Assembly (NCBI GenBank): GCA_964505325.1
Contig: CAZDHT010000014.1
Location: forward strand, 1 to 40,087
Source: CAZDHT01 sp964505325
GTDB taxonomy: Bacteria; Planctomycetota; PUPC01
Direction: 5' to 3'
DNA length: 40,087 nucleotides
This document shows, piece after piece, positions 15,530 through 25,373 of the stretch (within the stretch, counting starts at the first letter, position 1; each line of letters opens with the position of its first letter). Below the pieces are notes generated by a model. The model was not told the origin of the DNA. It ran no database searches and was given only the letters and a program-made list of their open reading frames with translations. Both the position numbers and the translations under genes were made by a program.

Positions 15530-17622
15530 GCTACAAGTCCTGCTGATTCAAGAACAAGGAGCGTGAGCATCTTAGCGCCCGAAGCGATTTCGCGCAAGGA
15601 CATCCTCTCGTCGGGGGAATGGGCGTGATGGAGTTGGCCCGGGCCGAAGACAATGACGTCGCGGTCGCGGAAGTGGTCGGCAAAGAGTCTGGCGTCGCAG
15701 CTTGTCTCCCACCCGGTTGGCTGATCCGGGACGCCGAGCCCGGCGCGCTTGCAGCTCTCGGTGGCGTACACGGCAAGCTCCGAATCCGGCTCGCGAGCAA
15801 ACGCGTTGTTGTGCAGTTTGTCGAAGGAGATTCGGGCGGCGGCCGAACCTTTTTCGGCCTCGGCCTGTGCACACAGCTCGGCCGCGCCACGCGCGGCGGC
15901 CGCAGTGAGGCGCTCCGCCACCTGGTCCATCGTGTGGGTAGGGACGAACCCCTGCGCTCCCTCGATGAGCAAGGCATCGCCTTGGTGGCCCGCGAGCGCG
16001 ATGTGCACGTCTTTGCCGGAGGTGCGGAGTTGAGACAGCTCTCGGACGACGTACGCGGTCTTCGTGATGGCGTTGTCGCAGAGAGCGAGGGAGCCCATGT
16101 GACCGGCTCGGCCGTGCACCCGCAGCAGGAGACGGCCCTCGCCTTTGGCTTCGAGAGAGAAGTGCTCGGCGACCTTGGGCTGGCCCGTTTCCGGGTCGGT
16201 CTCGCGGGTCTTGTCGCCGTAGACCGCACAGTATCGTCCTACCGCGCGCTCGGCCGCGCGGTTGATCTCTGCGGGGGCGAGCTCGGCCGAAGTGATCTCG
16301 ACCTCGACGAGATCGCTCACGCTCGACGGCGCGGCTCCGAACGGCCCGATGATGCCGTGATTGGTCTGGGCCGGCCGGTTGGGGAACAGCGGATGGTCGC
16401 TCTCGGCCTTGATCGCCCGGCCTTCTTCTTCCAGCGCGAGGACGAAGTACGCGGCGAGCTCTGCGACGAGGCCGGGGGGCGCGCTCAGCTCTGCCTGATA
16501 CCACAGCGCCCCGCGGTTGGCGGTGTAGACCCGAGAATCGGTCGCTTCGCAGATCACAATGCCGTCGAACCGGAACGGGTCTTGGACGGCGAGGGAGAGG
16601 CTGCCATTGCCTCCGGTTTCCTCGCCGATGACGAACTGGGCGCACAGGTCGCTGCGGATGCGCACACCGAGCTTGCCGCGAAGATGCTTGAGCAGGCGGA
16701 ACGCCGCGACGACCATGGCGACCTGGCCCTTGGCATCACAGGCGCCGCGGCCGCAGATCAGGCCGCCCTGCCGCGACGGGGGAATATGCGGGGGAACGGT
16801 GTCGATGTGCGCGTTGAGCGCCAGCCGAAGCGGCCTGAGCAATTCCTCGGCGGCTTCGGCCGGTGGCTCGGGGAGCTCTCCGTGCCGGAGGACGGCGATG
16901 AGATTGCCTCTGTTCTCATACACCTGCTCAACGGGGAGGGCGGCGCCATTCGCGTCCGTCGCGTAGCTTGGCCGGGTGAACGCATCGTCGTTCTGGATCC
17001 CGGGATCGATGGCGAGGAACTCCGTCTCGATCTCGTCGCCCCACGTTTGCTTGAGCGCCGTTTCGATGAGTTCCAGGCATCGGCGCTCATCAGCGGCGGC
17101 TTTCGCGACGTCGGGTCGAATGGTGGTATCTACGTCCATCAGCTCCATCAGGAGCGCCGCCACCGGCTCGATGAACTCGTCGGATGCGGCGGCCTGTGAC
17201 ACCTCGGCGACGACGTCGTCAGGAATGGAGCCCTCCGCGATTCTGGCACGGATCGCCCTGGCCACCCCGGCGCGCCGGTCGGCTCTCACGGCCTCGTCGA
17301 TCTTGCGGGACAGCTCGATATCGCGTTCGGCGGATTCATCGAGATGAAAGGAGATGACGGGAGTATATTTCAGCCCGGTTTCCTGGGCGACGCGGGCCTG
17401 GATGTAGCCGCGGGCGCTCTCCAGAGCGCGCTGCGCGGTCCGCTTCTGAGATTCGGACCCCAGGACCGAGAAGTTGACCCGGGCCTTCCGCAAGTCGGGC
17501 GCGACCTTGACACCGACAATGGTAGTGAAGCCGGTGCGGGGGTCCTTCAGTTCCTGGGTGACCACGCGGCCGATCACGTGCTTCATCTGGCGGGCGACGC
17601 GTTCGAGCCGGATCTTCGCCAT
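15526..17622 (-). CDS. rbfA: RbfA ribosome-binding factor fused to M20 metallopeptidase
   Basis: One uninterrupted 698-residue frame joins two proteins. Residues 1 to about 115 are RbfA: RLERVARQMKHVIGRVV, ELKDPRTGFTTIVGVKVA and the KH-type A-x-G kink in ESARGYIQARV. RbfA helps mature the 16S rRNA 5' end. After a helical linker (about 116-170) comes an M20 peptidase/deacylase of the ArgE/DapE type with metal ligands in place: AHIDTVP (about 272), CDAKGQ, GEETGG (about 332), CEATDSR and LHHAHSPDERMS (about 661). A lid domain lies between. No stop separates the halves, and the possible internal ATGs near 17140 lack a convincing ribosome site. The gene sits three bases after DUF503, exactly where rbfA is expected. 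Substrate and processing are unknown. Confidence 0.88.
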   Translation of the reverse strand: MAKIRLERVARQMKHVIGRVVTQELKDPRTGFTTIVGVKVAPDLRKARVNFSVLGSESQKRTAQRALESARGYIQARVAQETGLKYTPVISFHLDESAERDIELSRKIDEAVRADRRAGVARAIRARIAEGSIPDDVVAEVSQAAASDEFIEPVAALLMELMDVDTTIRPDVAKAAADERRCLELIETALKQTWGDEIETEFLAIDPGIQNDDAFTRPSYATDANGAALPVEQVYENRGNLIAVLRHGELPEPPAEAAEELLRPLRLALNAHIDTVPPHIPPSRQGGLICGRGACDAKGQVAMVVAAFRLLKHLRGKLGVRIRSDLCAQFVIGEETGGNGSLSLAVQDPFRFDGIVICEATDSRVYTANRGALWYQAELSAPPGLVAELAAYFVLALEEEGRAIKAESDHPLFPNRPAQTNHGIIGPFGAAPSSVSDLVEVEITSAELAPAEINRAAERAVGRYCAVYGDKTRETDPETGQPKVAEHFSLEAKGEGRLLLRVHGRAGHMGSLALCDNAITKTAYVVRELSQLRTSGKDVHIALAGHQGDALLIEGAQGFVPTHTMDQVAERLTAAAARGAAELCAQAEAEKGSAAARISFDKLHNNAFAREPDSELAVYATESCKRAGLGVPDQPTGWETSCDARLFADHFRDRDVIVFGPGQLHHAHSPDERMSLREIASGAKMLTLLVLESAGLVA

Positions 17623-17625
17623 CGG

Positions 17626-17925
17626 TCACAGGATCTCCGTGTCGCACGCGGCCAGTTCAGCACCCCGGGCGCCCCGGACCAGGTTGATGATCTGCGAGAG
17701 AACGGAGTTGAGGTAGCCCGGGTCGTTGGCGACGACGGCTACCCCCAGCAGGGCGGTCTGGTAGGTGTCGAGCTCGCCGACCTCGGCGATAGACGCGTTG
17801 AACTTGTGCCGCACGCGGTCCTTGATGCTTTTGACGGTGCGGCGCTTGTCCTTCAGCGAGCGGGCGCCCCGGATGACCAGCCGGATGCGAAGCGTGCCGA
17901 CCGCCATGTTGTTCTCTTTGCTCAT
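17626..17925 (-). CDS. DUF503 (YlxP-like) protein
   Basis: The 99-residue product matches the DUF503/YlxP family: LRIRLVIRGARSLKDKRRTVKSI at the N-terminus and a middle segment VGELDTYQTALLGVAVVAND. The family is small, alpha/beta, and nearly always found between infB and rbfA, as here; its role is probably in ribosome or RNA metabolism but not settled. An alternative ATG at 17907 (MAVGTLRIRL) would remove six residues and fits the family just as well. It lies 56 bases after infB and three bases before the rbfA fusion. Confidence 0.88.
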   Translation of the reverse strand: MSKENNMAVGTLRIRLVIRGARSLKDKRRTVKSIKDRVRHKFNASIAEVGELDTYQTALLGVAVVANDPGYLNSVLSQIINLVRGARGAELAACDTEIL

Positions 17926-17981
17926 CGCCGCCGGAAGTCAAATGTGGGGTGCAGGGCAGAATGGGTGTTGACGGTTCCTGC

Positions 17982-20363
17982 TCAGAGCGTCCGGGCGATT
18001 TCTTCAATGCGATACGCTTCGATCACGTCGTCCTCTTTCACATCGTCATAATCGGCAATCTTGATGCCGCAGTCCGTGCCGGCATTGACCTCGCGGACGT
18101 CGTCCTTCACGCGCCGCAGCGAGGCGATCCGGGCGTTGTCCACGATGACGATCCCGTCCCGGGCGATGCGGACATGGGCGTCGTTGGCAATGACCCCGTC
18201 GGCGACCTGGCACCCCGCGATGTTGCCGACCCGGGAGTGTTTGAACACTTTGATGACGGTGGCGTGGCCGATCACCGTTTCGCGCCGCTCGGGTTCAAGC
18301 AGCCCGCTCAGGGCGGCGCGCATGTCGTCAACCGGCTGAAAGATCACCTGGTAGAAGCGGAGGTCGACTTTCTTTTCTTCGGCCAGCGCCCGGGCCCGCG
18401 CTTCGGCGACCACACGGTACCCAATGATGATCGCATCCGACGCATCGGCGAGCAGAACGTCCGATTCGTTGACCGCGCCCACGCCGGTGTGGAGCAGGCG
18501 GATCTTGACCTCGTCCGTCGACAAGTTGTTCAGCTTCTCCTTCAGCGGCTCGAGCGACCCCATCACGTCCGCCTTGAGCACCACGCACACCTCGGCGACC
18601 TTGCCTTCCTCGATCTTCCCAAACAGGTTTTCGAGAGTGACGTGCGACCGCTCAATCAGGCTGGCCACCCGGGCGCGCTGGCTTCGGATCTGCGCCACCT
18701 CGCGCGCCTTTTGCAGGTCCTCGACGACGATCATCGGGTCGCTGGCCTCAGGCACGCCCCCCAGGCCGGAGATCTGGACCGGCATCGACGGTCCCGCCGA
18801 ATCCGCCGGCCGGGACCGGTCGTCGTGCATCGACCGCACCTTGCCGTAGGTCGCCCCGCACAGGAGGACGTCGCCAACTCGAAGGGTGCCCTCGCGAACG
18901 AGAACGGTGGCCACCGCGCCGCGGCCCGGCATCAGGTGGCCCTCCAGCACGACGCCCGCGGCGGACTTGTGCGGGTTCGCTTTCAGGTCTTTGAGCTCGG
19001 CCACCAGCAGCGTCATTTCGAGCAGCTCGTTGATGCCTGCACCGGTCTCCGCCGAGACCTCGACGCAGGGGACGTCGCCGCCCCATTCTTCGAGCTCGAG
19101 CCCGGCGGCGCTCAGTTGCGGCTTGACCCGCTGCGGATCGGCGCCCGGCAAGTCCATCTTGTTGAGGGCGACGACGATGGGGACCTCCGCGGCGTGGGCG
19201 TGCGATATGGCTTCCTCGGTCTGCGGCATGACGCCGTCATCGGCCGCCACGACCAGGACGACCACGTCGGTGCAGTTGGCGCCGCGGGCGCGCATCGCGG
19301 TGAACGCCTCGTGGCCGGGGGTGTCGAGGAACGTCACTTTCTTCCCGCCGGTCGTCTCGACGTCGTAGGCGCCGATATGCTGGGTGATGCCGCTGGTCTC
19401 CGACGCCGCGACGTTCGTCTGGCGGATCCGGTCGAGCAGAGACGTCTTCCCGTGGTCGACGTGGCCCAGCATGGCGACCACCGGGATCCGAGGCTCGAGT
19501 TGTTCCTGGCTCTCGGCCATCGCGGCGCGCTCGACCTCTTCCTCGATGCCCTCGCGCTCCTGGATGGTGACTTCCCAGCCGTGCTCCAGGGCGATCATCT
19601 GCACCATGTCGTTGGGGAGCGGGTGGTTGATCGTGGCGGTGATGTCGTTCGCCATGAGCTGTGCGATGATGTCGCTGACCTTGACGCCGATGGCCGCGGA
19701 CAGGTCGCGCACGGTCACGGGGAATGAGAGCTGGGCCTTCCTGTCTTCAGGTGGAATCTCAACGGCCGGCGTGGCCCCAGTGGTGGTACGGTACCGCTTG
19801 CGCCTTCCGAAGGGACGGGGCCTTCTGGCTCGGCGCTGGTAGCTGACTCCGGTGCCGGCCATGGTGTGGGAATAGGTCCCGCCGGCGGTGAAGTCGGTGA
19901 ACACCATTCCCGGTTCTTCCTTGCCGCTGCCGCGGGCCGAGGGCTTGTGCGGTTCGCGCGGCTCGGCGCTTTCGTCCCGACGTTCGCGTCCTCTCTGTTT
20001 GCCGCGGGCGCCCTTCCGGCCGCGCGTCTTCTCCGCCGGTCTGGCCTCGGTGCGGCGGCGCTCGGCTTCCTGGGGTGGCTCGGAGGGCCGCCGGGCAGGT
20101 GCCCGCGGGGGGGCAGCAGGCCGTTTGGCGCGTGGTGCTGGGCGAGCGGGGCTCGGCTTTCTTTCAGGAGCAGCCGGCCGGGCCTTGGGCGGGGCGGCCG
20201 CGGGGCCTGCGGCGAGCCCTTCGCGCAACATCCTCGCCTCGCCATCGCTCAGTGCGTTCATGTGCTTGGTGATGCGCACCAAGCCCTTATCCTGGCATTT
20301 GGCGATAAGCTCTTTGCTGCTTATCCCAAGCTCCTTGGCCAGCGTATGTACTCGTGTTCCCAA
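17982..20363 (-). CDS. infB: Translation initiation factor IF-2
   Basis: IF-2 is the GTPase that places fMet-tRNA on the 30S subunit and drives subunit joining. The 793-residue product has the IF2_N domain (residues 1-52, RVHTLAKELGISSKELI), a Pro/Ala/Arg-rich low-complexity linker (about 54-150), a second N-domain (about 225-270), then the GTPase core with GHVDHGKTS (about 299), DTPGHEAF and NKMD, followed by domains II-IV. Length is at the short end for linker-containing IF-2. It lies 22 bases downstream of nusA and upstream of DUF503, the classic order. Confidence 0.97.
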   Translation of the reverse strand: MGTRVHTLAKELGISSKELIAKCQDKGLVRITKHMNALSDGEARMLREGLAAGPAAAPPKARPAAPERKPSPARPAPRAKRPAAPPRAPARRPSEPPQEAERRRTEARPAEKTRGRKGARGKQRGRERRDESAEPREPHKPSARGSGKEEPGMVFTDFTAGGTYSHTMAGTGVSYQRRARRPRPFGRRKRYRTTTGATPAVEIPPEDRKAQLSFPVTVRDLSAAIGVKVSDIIAQLMANDITATINHPLPNDMVQMIALEHGWEVTIQEREGIEEEVERAAMAESQEQLEPRIPVVAMLGHVDHGKTSLLDRIRQTNVAASETSGITQHIGAYDVETTGGKKVTFLDTPGHEAFTAMRARGANCTDVVVLVVAADDGVMPQTEEAISHAHAAEVPIVVALNKMDLPGADPQRVKPQLSAAGLELEEWGGDVPCVEVSAETGAGINELLEMTLLVAELKDLKANPHKSAAGVVLEGHLMPGRGAVATVLVREGTLRVGDVLLCGATYGKVRSMHDDRSRPADSAGPSMPVQISGLGGVPEASDPMIVVEDLQKAREVAQIRSQRARVASLIERSHVTLENLFGKIEEGKVAEVCVVLKADVMGSLEPLKEKLNNLSTDEVKIRLLHTGVGAVNESDVLLADASDAIIIGYRVVAEARARALAEEKKVDLRFYQVIFQPVDDMRAALSGLLEPERRETVIGHATVIKVFKHSRVGNIAGCQVADGVIANDAHVRIARDGIVIVDNARIASLRRVKDDVREVNAGTDCGIKIADYDDVKEDDVIEAYRIEEIARTL

Positions 20364-20385
20364 GCCGGGTCTCCGCTAGTGCGCC

Positions 20386-21777
<1,392 letters not shown>

Positions 21778-21812
21778 CTCACGATTCCAAAAACGGCCGG
21801 CGCAGAAGAACG

Positions 21813-21836
21813 GGCGTTCCCGCTGCGGGCAACGCC
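21813..21836 (-). other. Stem-loop in the nusA leader
   Basis: Between the ugpC stop and the nusA start, GGCGTT-g-CCCG pairs with CGGG-AACGCC around a three-base loop. This gives a ten-pair stem with one bulged base. A smaller stem ACTCC/GGAGT lies at 21844-21857. TTTTT on the minus strand (21789-21793) comes about 20 bases after the larger stem, too far for a standard intrinsic terminator. A role in attenuation or RNA processing before nusA is possible. Confidence 0.4.
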
Positions 21837-21867
21837 ACGCCCAACTCCGTGCGGAGTCGCCGGTCTT

Positions 21868-22980
21868 CTAGGCTTGCGACTGACCGGGCTGCGTCAACGA
21901 GACGTTCTTGCCGCTCTCCGGATCGAACAGGTGTGCCTTGTCGATATTGAAGTTCAGGCCGACCAGGTCGTCTACGGCGACCTGCTGGTGCGATGGCGCC
22001 TTGCAGATCAGGTCGTGATAATCGGTGGAGAGGTAGACGATCATTTCGTCGCCGAGCGGCTCGAGCACGTTGACCTTGGCCCGGATGACCGCCGAGCCGT
22101 CGCCGATGGAGATGTCTTCGGGCCTTACTCCGAAGACGGCTTCGCGGCCCGAGACCGCGCCCATAGCCTGTCTTACCCGGCTGGGAAGTTCGATCTTTGC
22201 CGAGCCCTCATTGAACAGGATCTTGCCGGCGTCTTCCTCCACGCGCCCGCTCATGAAGTTCATCGGGGGCGTGCCGAGGAAGCCTGCTACAAACTGGTTG
22301 ATCGGCCGGTCGTACAACTGGAGCGGCTCGGCGAGTTGCTGGATGATTCCGTCGTTCATCACCGCAATCCGGTCGCCCAGGGTCATTGCCTCGACCTGGT
22401 CGTGCGTGACGTAGATCATCGTGGTCCCGAGGCGCCGGTGGAGCTTGCTCAACTCAGCCCTCATTTCCACGCGGAGCTTGGCGTCGAGATTCGAGAGGGG
22501 TTCGTCAAACAGGAACGCGGCTGGCTGCCTGACGATGGCGCGGCCCAGCGCGACTCGCTGGCGCTGCCCGCCCGACAGCGCCTTGGGCTTCCTATCGAGC
22601 AGGTCCTGGATGCCCAGGAGCACCGCCGCCTGGTTCACCCGTTCCTCGATCTCGGCCCGGGGGTATTTCCGGAGCTTGAGACCGAAGGCCATGTTCTTGT
22701 AGACGGTCATGTGCGGGTACAGGGCGTAGTTTTGGAACACCATCGCGATGTCGCGGTCTTTGGGCGGGACGTCGTTCACGATGCGCTCGCCGATCCGGAT
22801 GGTTCCGCGGGTGAGCTCCTCAAGGCCGGCGACCATCCGGAGGGTGGTGGACTTGCCACAGCCGGACGGGCCGACCAGCACCAGCAGCTCCTTGTCCGCT
22901 ATGTGAAGGGTGACGTCGCTGACGGCCACCACGTCGCCGGGAAACACCTTTGTCACATTTTCCAACGTGACCTCGGCCAT
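21868..22980 (-). CDS. ugpC: UgpC/MalK-type ABC transporter ATP-binding protein
   Basis: The 370-residue protein is the ATPase subunit of a carbohydrate-uptake ABC transporter. It has Walker A GPSGCGKSTT, the Q-loop in MVFQNYALYPHMTV, signature LSGGQRQRVALGRAI, Walker B FLFDEPLSNLDA, the switch VTHDQ and a C-terminal TOBE/regulatory domain (about 240-370). No permease or binding-protein genes are nearby, so it probably serves transporters encoded elsewhere, as shared MsmK/UgpC ATPases do. A GGAGGAG site precedes the ATG. It is the first gene after a consensus promoter and is followed after about 90 bases by nusA. Confidence 0.92.
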   Translation of the reverse strand: MAEVTLENVTKVFPGDVVAVSDVTLHIADKELLVLVGPSGCGKSTTLRMVAGLEELTRGTIRIGERIVNDVPPKDRDIAMVFQNYALYPHMTVYKNMAFGLKLRKYPRAEIEERVNQAAVLLGIQDLLDRKPKALSGGQRQRVALGRAIVRQPAAFLFDEPLSNLDAKLRVEMRAELSKLHRRLGTTMIYVTHDQVEAMTLGDRIAVMNDGIIQQLAEPLQLYDRPINQFVAGFLGTPPMNFMSGRVEEDAGKILFNEGSAKIELPSRVRQAMGAVSGREAVFGVRPEDISIGDGSAVIRAKVNVLEPLGDEMIVYLSTDYHDLICKAPSHQQVAVDDLVGLNFNIDKAHLFDPESGKNVSLTQPGQSQA

Positions 22981-23084
22981 CCCCCAACTCCTCCAAGAAG
23001 CGCAAAAAAAAGCCGCGCCGGGAAAGGAATCGCTTCCCAGTGGCCTCGAAACCTTCCTGATTCGGGGCGCATCCTACACGGCGT

Positions 23085-23112
23085 ATTATAGGATATGGCG
23101 CAACCGTGTCAA
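23085..23112 (-). promoter_or_regulatory. Consensus sigma-70 promoter of the ugpC-nusA-infB operon
   Basis: On the minus strand TTGACA (23107-23112) and TATAAT (23085-23090), both perfect matches, are separated by 16 bases. This is the strongest promoter in the window. The start would be near 23078, giving a leader of about 100 bases before ugpC. That leader includes a run of nine T residues about 25 bases from the gene, but no convincing stem precedes the run. Confidence 0.85.
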
Positions 23113-23251
23113 GTCAACCCGTTTTTTTACGATCTGGGTTGAAATCGAAGACCCACTCTGATAACATCATGGCTGACCGGGTCAGGGTGACCAGGCACCG
23201 GATCCCCCCGTAGACGGAGTGGAAACGAGCGGACGGGGAAGGAGGGGAACT

Positions 23252-23962
23252 ATGGCAGCCAAAATCGTCTTGGTGGAACCTGACAAAGAGCAGCGGGAGC
23301 AGTTCGTCAACGCCATCAAGGGCTCTCCGTTCGAGGTCTCTCATTTCGTCGACACGAACGCCGAGGTGGTCGAGCAGTATGACGAGATGCGCCCGCACCT
23401 CTTGGTTCTTCGCGTGGTCTCTGGCAAGCTGGGAGCGGCCGCCGCGCTGGACCAGCTCCGCAAGAAGCATCCCCACGTCAAGGTGGTTGCGTCGTACGAT
23501 GTCCGCTCGACCCACCTGCTGATGGCCGCGTACTCTCACGGCGCCATCGTGGCCATCAAACAGCCCTTCCGGCTGCACCGGGTGGTCGAGAAGCTCACCT
23601 ACGCGATCGCGTCGGAGCGGCACGAGAAGCTGGGCGGGGCGATCGTTCGGCTCGAGCACCCCATCCAGGTCCGCTACAAGACCGGCTCGCTGTTTTCGCG
23701 CTCCAAGCTCGGGTTCTGCGAGCGGCTCGGCCTGTCGGACATGGACCTGAACACCGAGAGGGCTATGAAGCCCAGGTCGGAGTTGAAAGTGGAGCTTCTG
23801 TTGCCCCCGCCCGCCGGCTCGCTGAAGGTACTGGGGGTAATTGAAGATGTCCAGGCGACCCGGCCCGACAACTGGTGCGCGTACATTTCCCTGAAGAACG
23901 TCTCGTCCGAAATGCGGACCGCGATCGATGGATTTCTTGTCAAAGCCGCGCGAAGGGTCTAG
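23252..23962 (+). CDS. Pseudo-receiver/PilZ-like protein
   Basis: The 236-residue protein begins AAKIVLVEPDKEQREQFV and has the length and pattern of a CheY-like receiver over residues 3-120. The phosphoacceptor position reads LLVLRVVSG with no aspartate, while the later lysine (AIKQPF) is present, so it is a degenerate receiver. Residues from about 130 (EHPIQVRYKTGSLF... ELKVELLLPPPAGSLKVLG) resemble a PilZ-like beta barrel, but the c-di-GMP motifs RxxxR and DxSxxG are not clear. A GGAGG site precedes the ATG at 23252. It overlaps the hydrolase gene by 35 bases. The PilZ assignment is tentative. Confidence 0.65.
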   Translation: MAAKIVLVEPDKEQREQFVNAIKGSPFEVSHFVDTNAEVVEQYDEMRPHLLVLRVVSGKLGAAAALDQLRKKHPHVKVVASYDVRSTHLLMAAYSHGAIVAIKQPFRLHRVVEKLTYAIASERHEKLGGAIVRLEHPIQVRYKTGSLFSRSKLGFCERLGLSDMDLNTERAMKPRSELKVELLLPPPAGSLKVLGVIEDVQATRPDNWCAYISLKNVSSEMRTAIDGFLVKAARRV

Positions 23963-24845
23963 GGCGCGGCGGCACGTCGCGCGACGCGTCGTGTTTGGAG
24001 CCATCGGCGCGGTCGTTCTGGTGCTTCTCCTTGCCGTGGTCGTTTCGATGTCTGGCTGCTGCGAGCAGTACTTCTACTATCCCACCGCCGATGTCTACTC
24101 GACGCCCCTGAAGTACGATCTCGCCTTCGATGCGGTGGAGTTCCCGAGCAAGGACGGGACCCGCCTCACGGGATGGTTCATTCCGGCCGTCGGCAAGGCC
24201 AAGGGAACGATCATCCACTGCCACGGGAACGCCGAGAACATGACCTCGCACTGGCAGTTTGCCAAGTTCCTGCCGGGGCGGGGCCTCAACCTGTTCGTCT
24301 TCGACTACCGCGGCTACGGGAAGTCCGAAGGCCGCCCGACGCGGCGCGGCACCGTCGACGACGCCCAGGGCGCGGCAGACTACGTGTGCAGCCGGAGCGG
24401 GGTGGACGCCGATCGGGTCGGGATCTTCGGGCAGTCGCTGGGCGGCTCGATTGCGACAGTGGTGGCCGCCCGGGATAAGCGGATCAAGGGTGTGGTCATT
24501 GATAGCGCGTTCAGTTCCTACCAGGGAGAAGCGGCGCACCAGCTCAGGGCCGGCTCGCTCGCCCGGCCGTTCGCCGGGCTGCTTTCGCGCCTTTTTGTTC
24601 GATCCGGGTCCGACGCGATTGACCACGTAGCGGCCATTTCGCCCCGGCCGATCTTGATCATACACGGCGCAGCGGATCGGGTTGTGCCGCACGAGATGAG
24701 CCGCGCACTGGCGGAAAAGGCCGGCGAGCCGAAGGAGCTCTGGCTCGTCGACGGCGCCGGTCACCTGGCCGCCTCCCGCGACGAGCGGGAGAAGTTCGAG
24801 AACAAAGTCTGTGAGTTGTTCGAACGAGCCTTCGCGAAGGAATAG
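23928..24845 (+). CDS. Alpha/beta hydrolase, membrane-anchored (BEM46-like)
   Basis: The 305-residue protein has a basic N-terminus, a hydrophobic segment (about 21-40) and SMSGC, which could be a lipobox. The hydrolase domain follows: oxyanion HCHGNAENMTSHW, FDYRGYGKSEG, nucleophile elbow GQSLGGS, acid in HGAADRVVP and catalytic histidine in GAGHLA. This is the layout of BEM46/YfhR-like serine hydrolases, whose substrates are largely unknown. The start overlaps the end of the pseudo-receiver gene, so the two are translationally linked. Confidence 0.85.
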   Translation: MDFLSKPREGSRARRHVARRVVFGAIGAVVLVLLLAVVVSMSGCCEQYFYYPTADVYSTPLKYDLAFDAVEFPSKDGTRLTGWFIPAVGKAKGTIIHCHGNAENMTSHWQFAKFLPGRGLNLFVFDYRGYGKSEGRPTRRGTVDDAQGAADYVCSRSGVDADRVGIFGQSLGGSIATVVAARDKRIKGVVIDSAFSSYQGEAAHQLRAGSLARPFAGLLSRLFVRSGSDAIDHVAAISPRPILIIHGAADRVVPHEMSRALAEKAGEPKELWLVDGAGHLAASRDEREKFENKVCELFERAFAKE

Positions 24846-25096
24846 CGCCGGGGGCATGCGCCGCGGAACATGACCCACCTCGGTCCGTAGCCTGTTCGTG
24901 CTTTTCCATCCTTGCAGTAGAGCGGCCACCGGGCTATAAACTGGGGGCGTTGCCAGGGATCTGTGGGAGCAACCGCGCCCACGTCCGATTCTGTCCAGGC
25001 CAGACAAAAAGTCGGTGAACTCGTCCGGCGCTTCGAACTCAATCCGCCGAAGAGCGAAGCGGCCAGGGGATATACGAACCGGAGGGCCGCATCCGG

Positions 25097-25360
25097 GTGG
25101 TGGATGAGATGAAGGGCGGGCTGCTGCGATGGCAGATGCAGAGCCTGTACCGTCAGCTCGACCTGTTTGAACGGGAACGCGAGCGGGTGCAGGGCCGGCT
25201 GCGCCGCGAGATGCGATCGCGGTCGCTGGTGGCCCGGTTGTGCACGGTGCCGGGGGTGGGGTTCTTGACGGCGGCGACGCTGTGGGCGTGGATCGTGGAC
25301 CCGGCCCGGTTCGTGGCCGCAGCCTGCCCTGAGCCTGTCGAAGGGTGCTCTTCGTGGTGA
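25097..25360 (+). pseudogene. IS110-family transposase remnant
   Basis: The frame encodes LVARLCTVPGVGFLTAATLWAW and then DPARFVA, the helix-hairpin-helix-like C-terminal domain (Transposase_20) of IS110/IS1111 transposases. A charged helix with REREVQGRL-type residues precedes it. The DEDD catalytic N-terminal half is absent, and the C-terminal end is replaced after FVAA by a dispersed repeat and a stop, so this is a non-functional scrap. The flanking 24846-25096 contains no gene that I can recognise; it may include more degraded element sequence. Confidence 0.6.
25322..25345. repeat. Dispersed repeat inside the transposase remnant
   Basis: The 24 bases starting GCCTGCCCTGAGCCTG interrupt the transposase remnant, where they encode the peptide ACPEPVEG. 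From memory, this sequence and its peptide recur in many unrelated bacterial genomes and metagenome bins as a dispersed repeat. Only one copy is in this window. Confidence 0.5.
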
Positions 25361-25373
25361 GGTCCGCTCTGAC

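Noticed and set aside
22985..23030. Intrinsic terminator or attenuator before ugpC at the run of nine T residues (minus strand)
   Set aside because: No stem of adequate length directly precedes the run; only short, interrupted pairings were found.
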